From the NCBI GenBank assembly GCA_913054485.1, contig CAJXHQ010000134.1, forward strand, positions 1 through 7,822: 7,822 nt of DNA, written 5' to 3'. A model generated the notes under the pieces. It ran no database searches. It was given only the letters and a program-made list of their open reading frames with translations, and was not told where the DNA came from. The position numbers and the translations under genes were made by a program. Positions within the stretch are counted from its first letter, which is position 1. Every line of letters starts with the position of its first letter. Shown one piece after another: positions 1 through 5,999 of the stretch. Source of the stretch: an uncultured Paracoccaceae bacterium (GTDB lineage Bacteria > Pseudomonadota > Alphaproteobacteria > Rhodobacterales > Rhodobacteraceae).

Positions 1-384
1 ATCCACGTGGCTGAACTGGGCCGCCGTGATCTGCGTGCAGAGCTGCCGCTGATCGCAGGCACGCGGGCGGATGCTCATGTGGCGGAGGCGCTGGCCCTGG
101 TGGCGGCTGCTGCTCCGCTGGAGGGCCGCCTGCGCGGGCTGCAGCGTATGGGTGAGCGGCGCTGGGACGTGGTTCTGGACCGCGGGCAGCGCATTCAGCT
201 GCCCGCCGAAAACCCGGTGGCTGCGCTGGAGCAGGTGCTGGCAATTAGTGAAGTGAAGGATTTGCTGGAACGGGATGTCGCGGTTGTCGACATGCGGCTT
301 TCGGCGCGTCCCACCATTCGAATGAGCGAAAACGCGGTGCAGGAATGGTGGCGTATCAGGCAGATTAACGGAAACGGGCAATAA
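1..384 (+). CDS. ftsQ: Cell division protein FtsQ, C-terminal part (5' end outside the window)
   Basis: The reading frame is open from the first base to a TAA at 382-384. It gives about 127 residues, so this is the carboxy-terminal part of a protein that begins upstream; the GTG at position 7 is an internal valine, not a start. FtsQ is a bitopic inner-membrane protein whose periplasmic POTRA and beta domains link the cytoplasmic Z-ring to FtsB/FtsL and septal peptidoglycan synthesis. The visible part is the beta domain. It carries the family-like stretch WDVVLDRGQRIQLPAENP (about residues 56-73 of the fragment), a helix with repeated A/L/E, and the strand VVDMRLSARPTIRMSE before a hydrophilic tail. 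The membrane segment and POTRA domain are not visible. The call rests on this pattern and on position: it ends 2 bp before ftsA, as in alphaproteobacterial dcw clusters. Tight spacing suggests co-transcription with ftsA. Confidence 0.9.
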   Translation: MHVAELGRRDLRAELPLIAGTRADAHVAEALALVAAAAPLEGRLRGLQRMGERRWDVVLDRGQRIQLPAENPVAALEQVLAISEVKDLLERDVAVVDMRLSARPTIRMSENAVQEWWRIRQINGNGQ

Positions 385-386
385 CG

Positions 387-1721
387 ATGACGGACTTATA
401 CCAGTCACAACGGGCAATGCGGCAGATGCGCCGCAATGCAATGCAGCGCGGCGTGGTTGCGGTGCTGGATGTGGGCAGTTCCAAGATTGCCTGCCTGGTG
501 CTGCGCTTTGACGGCAACGGGCCGCTCAGCGACGACAATTCCATCGGCTCGCTGGCCGGGCAGTCGGGTTTTCGGGTAATCGGTGCGGCGACCACACGCT
601 CGCGCGGGGTGCAGTTCGGCGAAATCACCGCCATGCAGGAAACGGAACGTGCCATCCGCACCGCAGTTCAGGCCGCCCAGAAGATGGCCGAGGTGCGTGT
701 TGAACACGTGATCGCCTGTTTCTCAGGCGCGAACCCGCGCTCCTACGGGCTGGACGCCACCGTGGCGCTGGAAGGTCAGGAGGTGACCGAGAACGAGGTC
801 GCCCGCGTGCTGGCCGCCTGCGAAGTGCCGGAATACGGCGCTGGCCGCGAGGTGCTACATGCCCAGCCGGTGAATTTTGCGCTCGACAACCGGTCCGGGC
901 TCGCGGACCCGCGCGGCCAGATCGGCCATGAGCTGGCGGTCGACATGCATATGCTGACCGTGGATGCCTCCACGGTGCAAAACCTGGTGCGCTGCATTCA
1001 GCGCTGCGATCTGGAGCTGGCGGGGATTGCATCTTCTGCCTACGCCTCGGGCTTCTCCGCTCTGGTGGAGGATGAGCAGGAACTGGGCGCGGCCTGTATC
1101 GACATGGGCGGCGGCACGACCTCGATCTCGATCTTCATGAAGAAACACATGATTTACGCCGATGCGGTGCGCATGGGCGGTGATCACGTGACTGGCGACA
1201 TCTCCATGGGGCTGGGTGTCCCTGCGGCCGCGGCCGAGCGGATCAAGACCATGTGCGGCGGCGTCCATGCCACCGGGGCGGACGACCGCGACATGATCGA
1301 CATCGGCGGCGACACCGGCGACTGGGAACACGACCGGCGCACCGTCAGCCGGGCGGAGCTGATTGGCATCATGCGTCCGCGTGTGGAGGAGATTCTGGAA
1401 GAAGTGCGCCTGCGCCTGGACGCGGCGGGCTTTGATCACATGCCCAGCCAGCAGATCGTGCTGACCGGCGGCTCCAGCCAGATCATGGGGCTGGACGGGC
1501 TGGAAAGCCGCATCCTGGGCCATCAGGTGCGCCTGGGCCGGCCGCTGCGCGTCCATGGGCTGCCGCAGTCGGCCACCGGCCCCGGCTTTGCCTCCTCGGT
1601 GGGGTTGAGCCTTTTTGCTGCACACCCTCAGGATGAGTGGTGGGACTTTGATACACCGGTAGATCGGCATCACGGCAATGGGATCAAACGGGCTGTGAAA
1701 TGGTTCTGCGAGAATTGGTAA
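387..1721 (+). CDS. ftsA: Cell division protein FtsA, actin-like membrane anchor of FtsZ
   Basis: This 444-residue protein has the actin/HSP70-fold ATPase pattern of FtsA. FtsA polymerises on the inner face of the cytoplasmic membrane, binds the C-terminal peptide of FtsZ and recruits later divisome proteins. Visible motifs are phosphate-1 VLDVGSSKIAC (D28, G30), phosphate-2 IDMGGGTTSISIF (D239, GGGTT 241-245) and the adenosine-contacting VLTGGSSQIMG (358-368). The FtsA-type 1C insertion lies between the first two, including VIACFSGANPRSYG. The C-terminus NGIKRAVKWFCENW (431-444) is an amphipathic basic/aromatic helix typical of the FtsA membrane-targeting sequence, preceded by a short linker with DEWWDFDTP. 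Length is close to the usual ~420-440. The ATG at 387 is 2 bp after the ftsQ stop and has only a weak Shine-Dalgarno sequence (GGAAACGGG), so translational coupling to ftsQ is likely. The gene is intact. Confidence 0.97.
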   Translation: MTDLYQSQRAMRQMRRNAMQRGVVAVLDVGSSKIACLVLRFDGNGPLSDDNSIGSLAGQSGFRVIGAATTRSRGVQFGEITAMQETERAIRTAVQAAQKMAEVRVEHVIACFSGANPRSYGLDATVALEGQEVTENEVARVLAACEVPEYGAGREVLHAQPVNFALDNRSGLADPRGQIGHELAVDMHMLTVDASTVQNLVRCIQRCDLELAGIASSAYASGFSALVEDEQELGAACIDMGGGTTSISIFMKKHMIYADAVRMGGDHVTGDISMGLGVPAAAAERIKTMCGGVHATGADDRDMIDIGGDTGDWEHDRRTVSRAELIGIMRPRVEEILEEVRLRLDAAGFDHMPSQQIVLTGGSSQIMGLDGLESRILGHQVRLGRPLRVHGLPQSATGPGFASSVGLSLFAAHPQDEWWDFDTPVDRHHGNGIKRAVKWFCENW

Positions 1722-1902
1722 GACGCGGGAGCGGCTGCGGAAACACCCGGTTTATGCTTTTGTGTGGTGACAGCCGGCGGCGCACAGGCTAAAGTTTCAT
1801 TAACCGCGCCGGTCAACAGGCGCGGATCTGCAGGCCGGGCAGTGGCCAGCAAAACAGATGCAGAATACCGCCACGATCCTTGCGGGTCGGGGTTGCTATT
1901 TT

Positions 1903-1911
1903 TGTGGCTAA
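1903..1911 (-). promoter_or_regulatory. DnaA-box-like 9-mer (8/9)
   Basis: TGTGGCTAA on the + strand is the complement of TTAGCCACA. It differs from the DnaA box TTATCCACA at one position. It sits in a 12-nt stretch TTTTGTGGCTAA (1900-1911) that recurs as TTTTGTGGTTAA 81 bp downstream. As a single site it would be weak evidence; its value lies in the same-orientation cluster. Confidence 0.4.
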
Positions 1912-1983
1912 GCGCCAGAAGACCGCAACATGTGGCGAGGTCGGCGAAATGCCGCAGTTCCATACGCCATTTGAGCCATATTT

Positions 1984-1992
1984 TGTGGTTAA
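1984..1992 (-). promoter_or_regulatory. DnaA-box-like 9-mer (8/9), overlapping a TTAA half-site
   Basis: TGTGGTTAA differs from TGTGGATAA (complement of the DnaA box TTATCCACA) at one position. It shares TTTTGTGG and TAA with the copy at 1900-1911. Its last four bases also give a TTAA half-site of the CtrA type, but the second half-site after 7 nt reads TTTT instead of TTAA, so a CtrA box is not supported. Confidence 0.4.
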
Positions 1993-2006
1993 TTGTGCTT
2001 TTTAGG

Positions 2007-2035
2007 GTGACGGGACTCGCCCTGCGCGGTACAGT
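2007..2035 (+). promoter_or_regulatory. Candidate sigma-70-type promoter for ftsZ
   Basis: GTGACG (2007-2012, 4/6 to TTGACA) is followed after exactly 17 bp by TACAGT (2030-2035, 4/6 to TATAAT). Transcription would start near 2042, leaving a leader of about 70 nt before the ATG. The GANTC site lies in the spacer and the perfect DnaA box would cover the start point. Matches are moderate, so this is a candidate only. Confidence 0.3.
2014..2018. promoter_or_regulatory. GANTC (CcrM-type methylation) site upstream of ftsZ
   Basis: GACTC is the only GANTC in the intergenic gap. Most alphaproteobacteria methylate GANTC with CcrM, and Caulobacter ftsZ transcription depends on such methylation. One site in 388 bp is not more than chance would give, so a function is suggested by position, not by statistics. 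Confidence 0.3.
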
Positions 2036-2038
2036 TAC

Positions 2039-2047
2039 TGTGGATAA
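2039..2047 (-). promoter_or_regulatory. Perfect DnaA box in the ftsZ leader
   Basis: TGTGGATAA is the exact complement of the high-affinity DnaA box TTATCCACA. It lies 63 bp upstream of the ftsZ ATG and has the same orientation as two 8/9 matches further upstream. An exact 9-mer is expected far less than once in a gap of this size on random sequence. DnaA is both the replication initiator and a transcription factor, and activates ftsZ directly in Caulobacter. Binding here is inferred, not shown. Confidence 0.6.
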
Positions 2048-2058
2048 ACCTGAAAAAA

Positions 2059-2076
2059 CGCCTCTGCGGGGAGGCG
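2059..2076 (+). other. Hairpin in the ftsZ 5' leader
   Basis: CGCCTC (2059-2064) pairs perfectly with GAGGCG (2071-2076) around the loop TGCGGG. It follows a run of six A residues and has no T-tract after it, so it is not an intrinsic terminator. The GGGGAGG Shine-Dalgarno-like string lies inside it but is over 35 nt from the ATG. It may stabilise the leader mRNA or be incidental. Confidence 0.4.
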
Positions 2077-2109
2077 GACAAACAAGCGGATAAACAGGCG
2101 GACAGAGCA
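2074..2109 (+). repeat. Three 12-nt imperfect tandem repeats abutting the ftsZ start codon
   Basis: The units are GCGGACAAACAA (2074-2085), GCGGATAAACAG (2086-2097) and GCGGACAGAGCA (2098-2109), followed directly by ATG. Units 1 and 2 differ at 2 of 12 positions; unit 3 has diverged more but keeps GCGGACA. The last unit supplies the ribosome-binding purines (GGCGGACAGAG). The array is in frame with ftsZ, with no stop in between, and would read [12 protein letters not shown], but there is no ATG/GTG upstream in that frame. The middle unit contains AGCGGATAA, a 7/9 match to the DnaA box complement. Confidence 0.65.
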
Positions 2110-3762
2110 ATGACATTGAACCTTTCGATGCCCGGACAGGAAGACCTGAAGCCCCGGATCACCGTTTTCGGGGTCGGCGGCGCGGGCGGCAACGCAGTCA
2201 ACAACATGATCGAGAAGGAACTCGATGGTGTTGACTTCGTGGTCGCCAATACCGATGCGCAGGCGCTGCAGCAGAACGCGGCGAAAAGCCGGGTGCAGCT
2301 GGGCGTGAAAGTGACCGAGGGGCTGGGCGCAGGCGCCCGCCCGGCGGTTGGCTCTGCCGCGGCTGAAGAATCCATTGAGCAGATCGTCGACCACCTGGCC
2401 GGCTCGCACATGTGCTTCATCACCGCAGGCATGGGCGGCGGCACCGGCACCGGCGCGGCCCCGATCATCGCTCAGGCCGCCCGCGAGCTTGGCGTGCTGA
2501 CCGTCGGCGTTGTGACCAAGCCCTTCCAGTTTGAAGGCGCCAAGCGGATGCGTCAGGCTGAAGATGGCGTCGAGGCGCTGCAGAAGGTCGTCGACACGCT
2601 GATTATCATTCCGAACCAGAACCTGTTCCGCCTCGCCAACGAGAAGACCACCTTCACCGAGGCTTTCTCGATGGCGGATGATGTCCTGTACCAGGGTGTC
2701 AAAGGCGTCACCGACCTGATGGTGCGCCCCGGCCTGATCAACCTCGACTTCGCGGACGTGCGCGCCGTGATGGACGAGATGGGCAAGGCGATGATGGGCA
2801 CCGGCGAGGCCGAGGGCGAAGACCGCGCGGTGCAGGCCGCCGAGAAGGCCATCGCCAATCCGCTGCTGGACGAAATCAGCCTGCGCGGCGCGCGCGGTGT
2901 GCTGATCAACATCACCGGCGCTCATGACCTTACCCTGTTCGAACTGGACGAGGCGGCAAACCGCATTCGCGAGGAAGTGGATCCGGAAGCCAATATCATC
3001 GTCGGCTCGACCCTGGACACTTCGATGGAAGGCCAGATGCGCGTGAGCGTTGTGGCCACCGGCATCGACGCAAAAGACGTGCAGCAGGATATCCCTGTTG
3101 CCCGCCGCCCGCTGTCCGAGCCGCTGAAGAAAACCGTCGCCGCCGAGGAGCAGGCCGCTGCGCCGCTGCCGCTGGAAGAGCCGGTTGCGCAGGCGCCTGC
3201 CGAGGCCCCGGCCGCAGCTGAGGAGCCCTCTCTGTTTGAAGGCATGGCCCCGGCCGCTGCTGCACATGAAGAGCCCGAGCTGATCGAGGACGACGGCCTG
3301 CCGCCGCCGGCCTACCAGCCGCAGGTGCCGGAATTCCAGCCGCAGGCGGCAACCGCCGAGCCGCAGCCGGAAGCCTTTGTGGCTCCGAAAGCTCCTACGC
3401 CGGGCACGCCCTCTCCGGAAGCGCTGGCCCGCTTGCGCGCCGCCACCCAGAACGTGTCGCCGCAGCAGCAGAACCACATCCGCCCGGTTGCAGATTCCGC
3501 GCCGCAGCAGCCGCAAGAGGCCGCGCAGCACGGGGATCAGAAGGGCCGTTTCGGTCTGAACTCGCTGATCGGCCGCATGACCGGTCAGGCCGGGGACACC
3601 CCCGCAGCGCCGCAGCAGGCGCCGCGTCAGCAGCCGCCGGTTCAGGGCTATGGTCAGCCGCAGCAGGCCTCGGCGCCGGCACCGCAGACCGCACAGGAAC
3701 AGGCCAACCCGGATCAGGATCGCATCGAAATCCCCGCCTTCCTGCGGCGCCAGGCGAACTGA
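2110..3762 (+). CDS. ftsZ: Cell division protein FtsZ, tubulin-like GTPase with long C-terminal linker
   Basis: FtsZ polymerises with GTP at mid-cell into the Z-ring that directs septal wall synthesis. The 550-residue product shows the full GTPase core: N-terminal [17 protein letters not shown] (17-33), the tubulin signature [10 protein letters not shown] (109-118) for the GTP phosphates, and the T7 synergy loop NLDFAD (211-216) whose acidic residues complete the neighbouring subunit's active site. The core ends near VVATGID (about 314-320). A Pro/Ala/Glu/Gln-rich linker of about 215 residues follows, then the conserved C-terminal peptide [12 protein letters not shown] (539-550) that binds FtsA and other partners. 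The protein is longer than E. coli FtsZ (383 aa), as is usual for alphaproteobacteria, because of the linker. Inside the linker, [16 protein letters not shown] (478-493) stands out as ordered-looking. The ATG is preferred because the family N-terminus ([12 protein letters not shown]) follows at the normal distance. It has its own control region and terminator, so it is largely an independent unit. Confidence 0.98.
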   Translation: MTLNLSMPGQEDLKPRITVFGVGGAGGNAVNNMIEKELDGVDFVVANTDAQALQQNAAKSRVQLGVKVTEGLGAGARPAVGSAAAEESIEQIVDHLAGSHMCFITAGMGGGTGTGAAPIIAQAARELGVLTVGVVTKPFQFEGAKRMRQAEDGVEALQKVVDTLIIIPNQNLFRLANEKTTFTEAFSMADDVLYQGVKGVTDLMVRPGLINLDFADVRAVMDEMGKAMMGTGEAEGEDRAVQAAEKAIANPLLDEISLRGARGVLINITGAHDLTLFELDEAANRIREEVDPEANIIVGSTLDTSMEGQMRVSVVATGIDAKDVQQDIPVARRPLSEPLKKTVAAEEQAAAPLPLEEPVAQAPAEAPAAAEEPSLFEGMAPAAAAHEEPELIEDDGLPPPAYQPQVPEFQPQAATAEPQPEAFVAPKAPTPGTPSPEALARLRAATQNVSPQQQNHIRPVADSAPQQPQEAAQHGDQKGRFGLNSLIGRMTGQAGDTPAAPQQAPRQQPPVQGYGQPQQASAPAPQTAQEQANPDQDRIEIPAFLRRQAN

Positions 3763-3783
3763 TCCAGTCACAAAAGCGATTTC

Positions 3784-3811
3784 AAAGGCCGCCGTCATGG
3801 CGGCCTTTTTT
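3784..3811 (+). terminator. Strong intrinsic terminator after ftsZ
   Basis: AAAGGCCGCC (3784-3793) and GGCGGCCTTT (3799-3808) form a perfect 10-bp stem with the 5-nt loop GTCAT, ending in six T residues (3806-3811) and a further T-rich tail. It lies 22 bp after the ftsZ stop and isolates ftsZ from lpxC. Confidence 0.93.
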
Positions 3812-3849
3812 GTTGTTTATCAACGGAATGCCGGGGTGTAGGCGGTGTT

Positions 3850-3878
3850 TTGCCACCCTGTTACATTCATGTTTCAAT
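3850..3878 (+). promoter_or_regulatory. Candidate promoter for lpxC
   Basis: TTGCCA (3850-3855, 5/6 to TTGACA) is separated by 17 bp from TTCAAT (3873-3878, 4/6 to TATAAT). Initiation would be near 3885, giving a leader of roughly 90 nt before the preferred GTG. The preceding terminator means lpxC needs a promoter in this gap. GTTACA occurs twice here (3860 and 3881), one copy in the spacer and one at the presumed start point, and might be an operator. Confidence 0.45.
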
Positions 3879-3974
3879 CCGTTACAAAGATTGAGTTGAG
3901 CCTTTCGGGGTGACACCTTAGGTCTGTTCCGCAACACGGTCCTGATGGCCGGAAACTGCGGTAAGAGGCACAAA

Positions 3975-4910
3975 GTGCAGAACACGCTTAAAGCTACAGT
4001 GGCATTCGCCGGGGTTGGCCTGCATTCGGGCAAACCGGCGCGGATGGCCCTGAAACCGGCTCCGGCCGGCCATGGCATCGTGTTCAAACGTACTGACATC
4101 GCACTCGGCAACAATGTGATCCCGGCCCGCTGGGACCTGGTCGAGCGCACTCCGCTGTGCACCAAGCTGGTGAATGAGGCAGGTGTGACCCTGTCCACTG
4201 TCGAGCATATTATGGCCGCGCTGGCCGGCTGCGGCGTGCACAACGTGCTGATCGAGATCGACGGCCCGGAAGTGCCGATCGCTGACGGCTCCTCGGTTGA
4301 GTTTGTCCGCGCCATCATGAAACAGGGCGTCAAAAGCCAGGGCGTGCCGGTCACCGCTTGGGAAGTGGTGAAACCGGTCACGGTGGAAAAAGATGGTGCG
4401 ACGGCAACCCTGATGCCCTCCGGCCGGTTTAAGATCGAGTTCCACATCGATTTCGCCGAAACCGCTATTGGCCGCCAGAGCCGCACGCTGGATATGCGCA
4501 ACGGCGCCTTTGCCCGCGAGTTGAGCGATAGCCGCACCTTCTGCCGCCGGGCAGACGTGGAAAACATGCAGGCAAACGGGCTGGCCCTTGGCGGTGTGCC
4601 GGGCGAGAACGCAGTGGTGTTTGACGGCGATACCATCGAAAGCGGCGCGGGACTGCGCCATGCCGATGAACCGGTGCGCCACAAAATGCTGGACGCGCTT
4701 GGCGATCTGGCGCTGGCGGGCGGCCCGATCATTGGACATTATACCGGCGACAAGGCCGGTCACGCGCTGACCAATACGCTGCTGCGTGCCGCATTTGCCA
4801 CTCCGGGCGCCCTGCGCAAAGTGGTTTGCAGCGCTGCACAGGCCGAGGATCTGCCGGGCAGCGGCCTGGTCTGGGATGAGATCCCGCATCAGGCCATCCG
4901 CGTCGCCTGA
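3975..4910 (+). CDS. lpxC: UDP-3-O-acyl-N-acetylglucosamine deacetylase LpxC
   Basis: LpxC is the cytosolic zinc amidase that removes the N-acetyl group from UDP-3-O-acyl-GlcNAc, the committed step of lipid A synthesis. The family pattern is complete. From the GTG start, the zinc ligands are H78 (in TVEHIMAAL, with the catalytic acid E77), H236 and D240 (HKMLDALGDL), and the catalytic histidine is H263 (GHALTN). The N-terminal VGLHSGKPARM, IADGSSVEFV and DSRTFCRR segments also match. These positions are within two of E. coli numbering (E78, H79, H238, D242, H265), which supports the GTG at 3975 and a length of 311 aa (E. coli 305). That GTG has AAGAGG 6 nt upstream and yields the family-like start MQNTLKATV. 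The in-frame ATG at 3945 would add 10 unusual residues (MAGNCGKRHK) and lacks a good ribosome site. It is a single-gene unit between two terminators. Confidence 0.96.
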   Translation: MQNTLKATVAFAGVGLHSGKPARMALKPAPAGHGIVFKRTDIALGNNVIPARWDLVERTPLCTKLVNEAGVTLSTVEHIMAALAGCGVHNVLIEIDGPEVPIADGSSVEFVRAIMKQGVKSQGVPVTAWEVVKPVTVEKDGATATLMPSGRFKIEFHIDFAETAIGRQSRTLDMRNGAFARELSDSRTFCRRADVENMQANGLALGGVPGENAVVFDGDTIESGAGLRHADEPVRHKMLDALGDLALAGGPIIGHYTGDKAGHALTNTLLRAAFATPGALRKVVCSAAQAEDLPGSGLVWDEIPHQAIRVA

Positions 4911-4954
4911 CCTCACCCTGGCAACTTACCCTGACAACAGGTGAAATCTGGCCC

Positions 4955-4980
4955 AGGCCCGTCCCGGGCCTTTGCTTTTT
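4955..4980 (+). terminator. Intrinsic terminator after lpxC
   Basis: AGGCCCG (4955-4961) pairs with CGGGCCT (4965-4971) over a 3-nt loop TCC. The stem is followed by TTTGCTTTTT up to 4980. It is 44 bp after the lpxC stop and separates lpxC from bamD. Confidence 0.82.
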
Positions 4981-5012
4981 GCGGCCTTAGGCTTGACCCC
5001 GGCGGGCTTTCA

Positions 5013-5041
5013 CTGCCAAGTGTCAGGCTAAAGGGTATAAG
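5013..5041 (+). promoter_or_regulatory. Candidate promoter for bamD-recN
   Basis: CTGCCA (5013-5018, 4/6 to TTGACA), a 17-bp spacer and TATAAG (5036-5041, 5/6 to TATAAT) form a good sigma-70-type candidate in the only gap between the lpxC terminator and bamD. Initiation near 5048 would leave about 80 nt of leader. Within that leader two short hairpins share bases 5084-5086: CCGGA/TCCGG (5072-5086) and CGGGG/CCCCG (5084-5097). Confidence 0.5.
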
Positions 5042-5127
5042 GCATTTTGCACATCAGTTGAATGTGCTAGACCGGACTTCATCCGGGGCTGACCCCGCAC
5101 GGAACGACGGTGAAGGACAAGGCAACG

Positions 5128-5976
5128 ATGACCGGAAAAAGGGCTGGGGCCGGGGTGCGCACCCTGGGCGCGATTCTGCTGGCGGCGGCTGTGGCAGGCT
5201 GCGGAAACAGCGAAGCGGACCGCGACGAGAACCTTGAAGTCTACACGCCTGAACAGATTTTCGAGCGCGGTGAATTCGAGCTGTCACGCGACAAGCCCAA
5301 TGACGGCGCCTATTACTTCTCTGAAATTGAGCGCCTCTATCCTTACTCCAACTGGGCCAAACGCGCGCTGATCATGCAGGCCTTTGCCTTTCACCAGGAC
5401 AAGGATTACGACAACAGCCGCTCCGCCGCGCAGCGCTACATTGATTTCTACCCGGCGGATGAAGACGCGGCCTATGCCCAGTACCTGCTGGCGCTCAGCT
5501 ATTACGACCAGATTGACGAAATCGGCCGTGATCAGGGTCTGACCTTCCAGGCGCTGCAGTCGCTGCGCACCGTGATCGAGGTCTATCCCGACAGTGAATA
5601 CGCGCAATCCGCGATCCTTAAATTCGACCTCGCCTTCGACCATCTGGCCGGGAAGGAAATGGAGGTCGGCCGCTACTACCTGCGCCGTCAGCATTATGCC
5701 TCAGCGATCAACCGGTTCCGGGTGGTCGTAGAAAGCTTTCAGACCACCTCGAACACACCCGAGGCGCTGCACCGCCTGGTCGAGGCCTACCTGTCGCTGG
5801 GCCTGACAGATGAGGCGCAGACCGCCGGCGCGATTCTGGGTTATAATTTCCAGTCCACCGACTGGTATCAGGACAGCTACGCGCTGCTGACCGGCCAGGG
5901 TCTGGAGCCCAAGGCCAAGGGCAATGGCTGGCTGGCGCAGATCTATCGTCAGATGGTCAAAGGCCAGTGGCTGTAA
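5128..5976 (+). CDS. bamD: Outer membrane assembly lipoprotein BamD (ComL/YfiO family)
   Basis: BamD is an essential lipoprotein on the inner leaflet of the outer membrane that binds BamA and helps fold beta-barrel proteins. From the ATG at 5128 the product is 282 aa. It begins with a lipoprotein signal: basic TGKRAGAGVR, hydrophobic LGAILLAAA, and lipobox VAGC with the lipidated cysteine at residue 25. The mature protein is alpha-helical with TPR-like repeats, for example TPEQIFERGEFELSRD, YYFSEIERLYPYSNWAKRA, YDNSRSAAQRYIDFYP, LRTVIEVYPDSEYAQSAI and AEYY-like VGRYYLRRQHYASAINRF, in the order seen in BamD. It is about 35 residues longer than E. coli BamD (245), mainly at the C-terminus. A GTG at 5110 would add six residues; the ATG is preferred because of AAGGACAAGG just upstream. 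recN follows after 23 bp, so the two are probably co-transcribed. Confidence 0.93.
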   Translation: MTGKRAGAGVRTLGAILLAAAVAGCGNSEADRDENLEVYTPEQIFERGEFELSRDKPNDGAYYFSEIERLYPYSNWAKRALIMQAFAFHQDKDYDNSRSAAQRYIDFYPADEDAAYAQYLLALSYYDQIDEIGRDQGLTFQALQSLRTVIEVYPDSEYAQSAILKFDLAFDHLAGKEMEVGRYYLRRQHYASAINRFRVVVESFQTTSNTPEALHRLVEAYLSLGLTDEAQTAGAILGYNFQSTDWYQDSYALLTGQGLEPKAKGNGWLAQIYRQMVKGQWL

Positions 5977-5999
5977 TCTGCCGCACGGGAGGCTGACCG

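Larger units (their letters stand above)
1722..2109. promoter_or_regulatory. 388-bp non-coding ftsA-ftsZ intergenic region, putative ftsZ control region
   Basis: No convincing gene lies here. A 110-codon GTG-started frame (1764-2093) has no recognisable domain, no good ribosome-binding site, and ends inside the ftsZ leader repeats, so it is taken as chance. The gap is AT-richer than its surroundings. It holds five TGTGG motifs in one orientation (1763, 1903, 1931, 1984, 2039), three of which extend to DnaA-box-like 9-mers. It also holds a GANTC site (2014-2018), a hairpin (2059-2076) and a 12-nt tandem repeat next to the start codon. Such a long gap inside a dcw cluster implies that ftsZ is transcribed from its own promoter(s) rather than only by read-through from ftsQA. 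In Caulobacter, ftsZ is known to be controlled by DnaA, CtrA and CcrM-dependent methylation; equivalent control here is an inference. Confidence 0.6.

Noticed and set aside
1989..2003. CtrA box TTAA-N7-TTAA
   Set aside because: The second half-site reads TTTT, so the consensus is only half met.
1764..2093. GTG-started 109-aa frame in the ftsA-ftsZ gap
   Set aside because: No good Shine-Dalgarno sequence, no family resemblance, an Arg/Gly-rich composition without structure, and it overlaps the leader hairpin and repeats. Regulatory DNA is the simpler reading.
1722..2109. Replication origin suggested by the DnaA boxes
   Set aside because: No long AT-rich unwinding element, no neighbouring origin genes (hemE, parAB, gidA, dnaA), and the region is inside the dcw cluster. 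Transcriptional control of ftsZ is more likely.
2035..3798. 587-codon open frame on the minus strand covering the whole of ftsZ
   Set aside because: It is antisense to an unmistakable FtsZ, is Arg/Leu/Gly-rich low-complexity sequence with no domain, and runs through the ftsZ terminator. High-GC codon bias produces such shadows.
3918..4916. 332-codon minus-strand frame opposite lpxC
   Set aside because: Antisense shadow of a complete LpxC; no recognisable domain or ribosome site.
4941..5237. 98-aa frame between lpxC and bamD
   Set aside because: It begins in the lpxC terminator and ends inside bamD in another frame; nothing recognisable is encoded.
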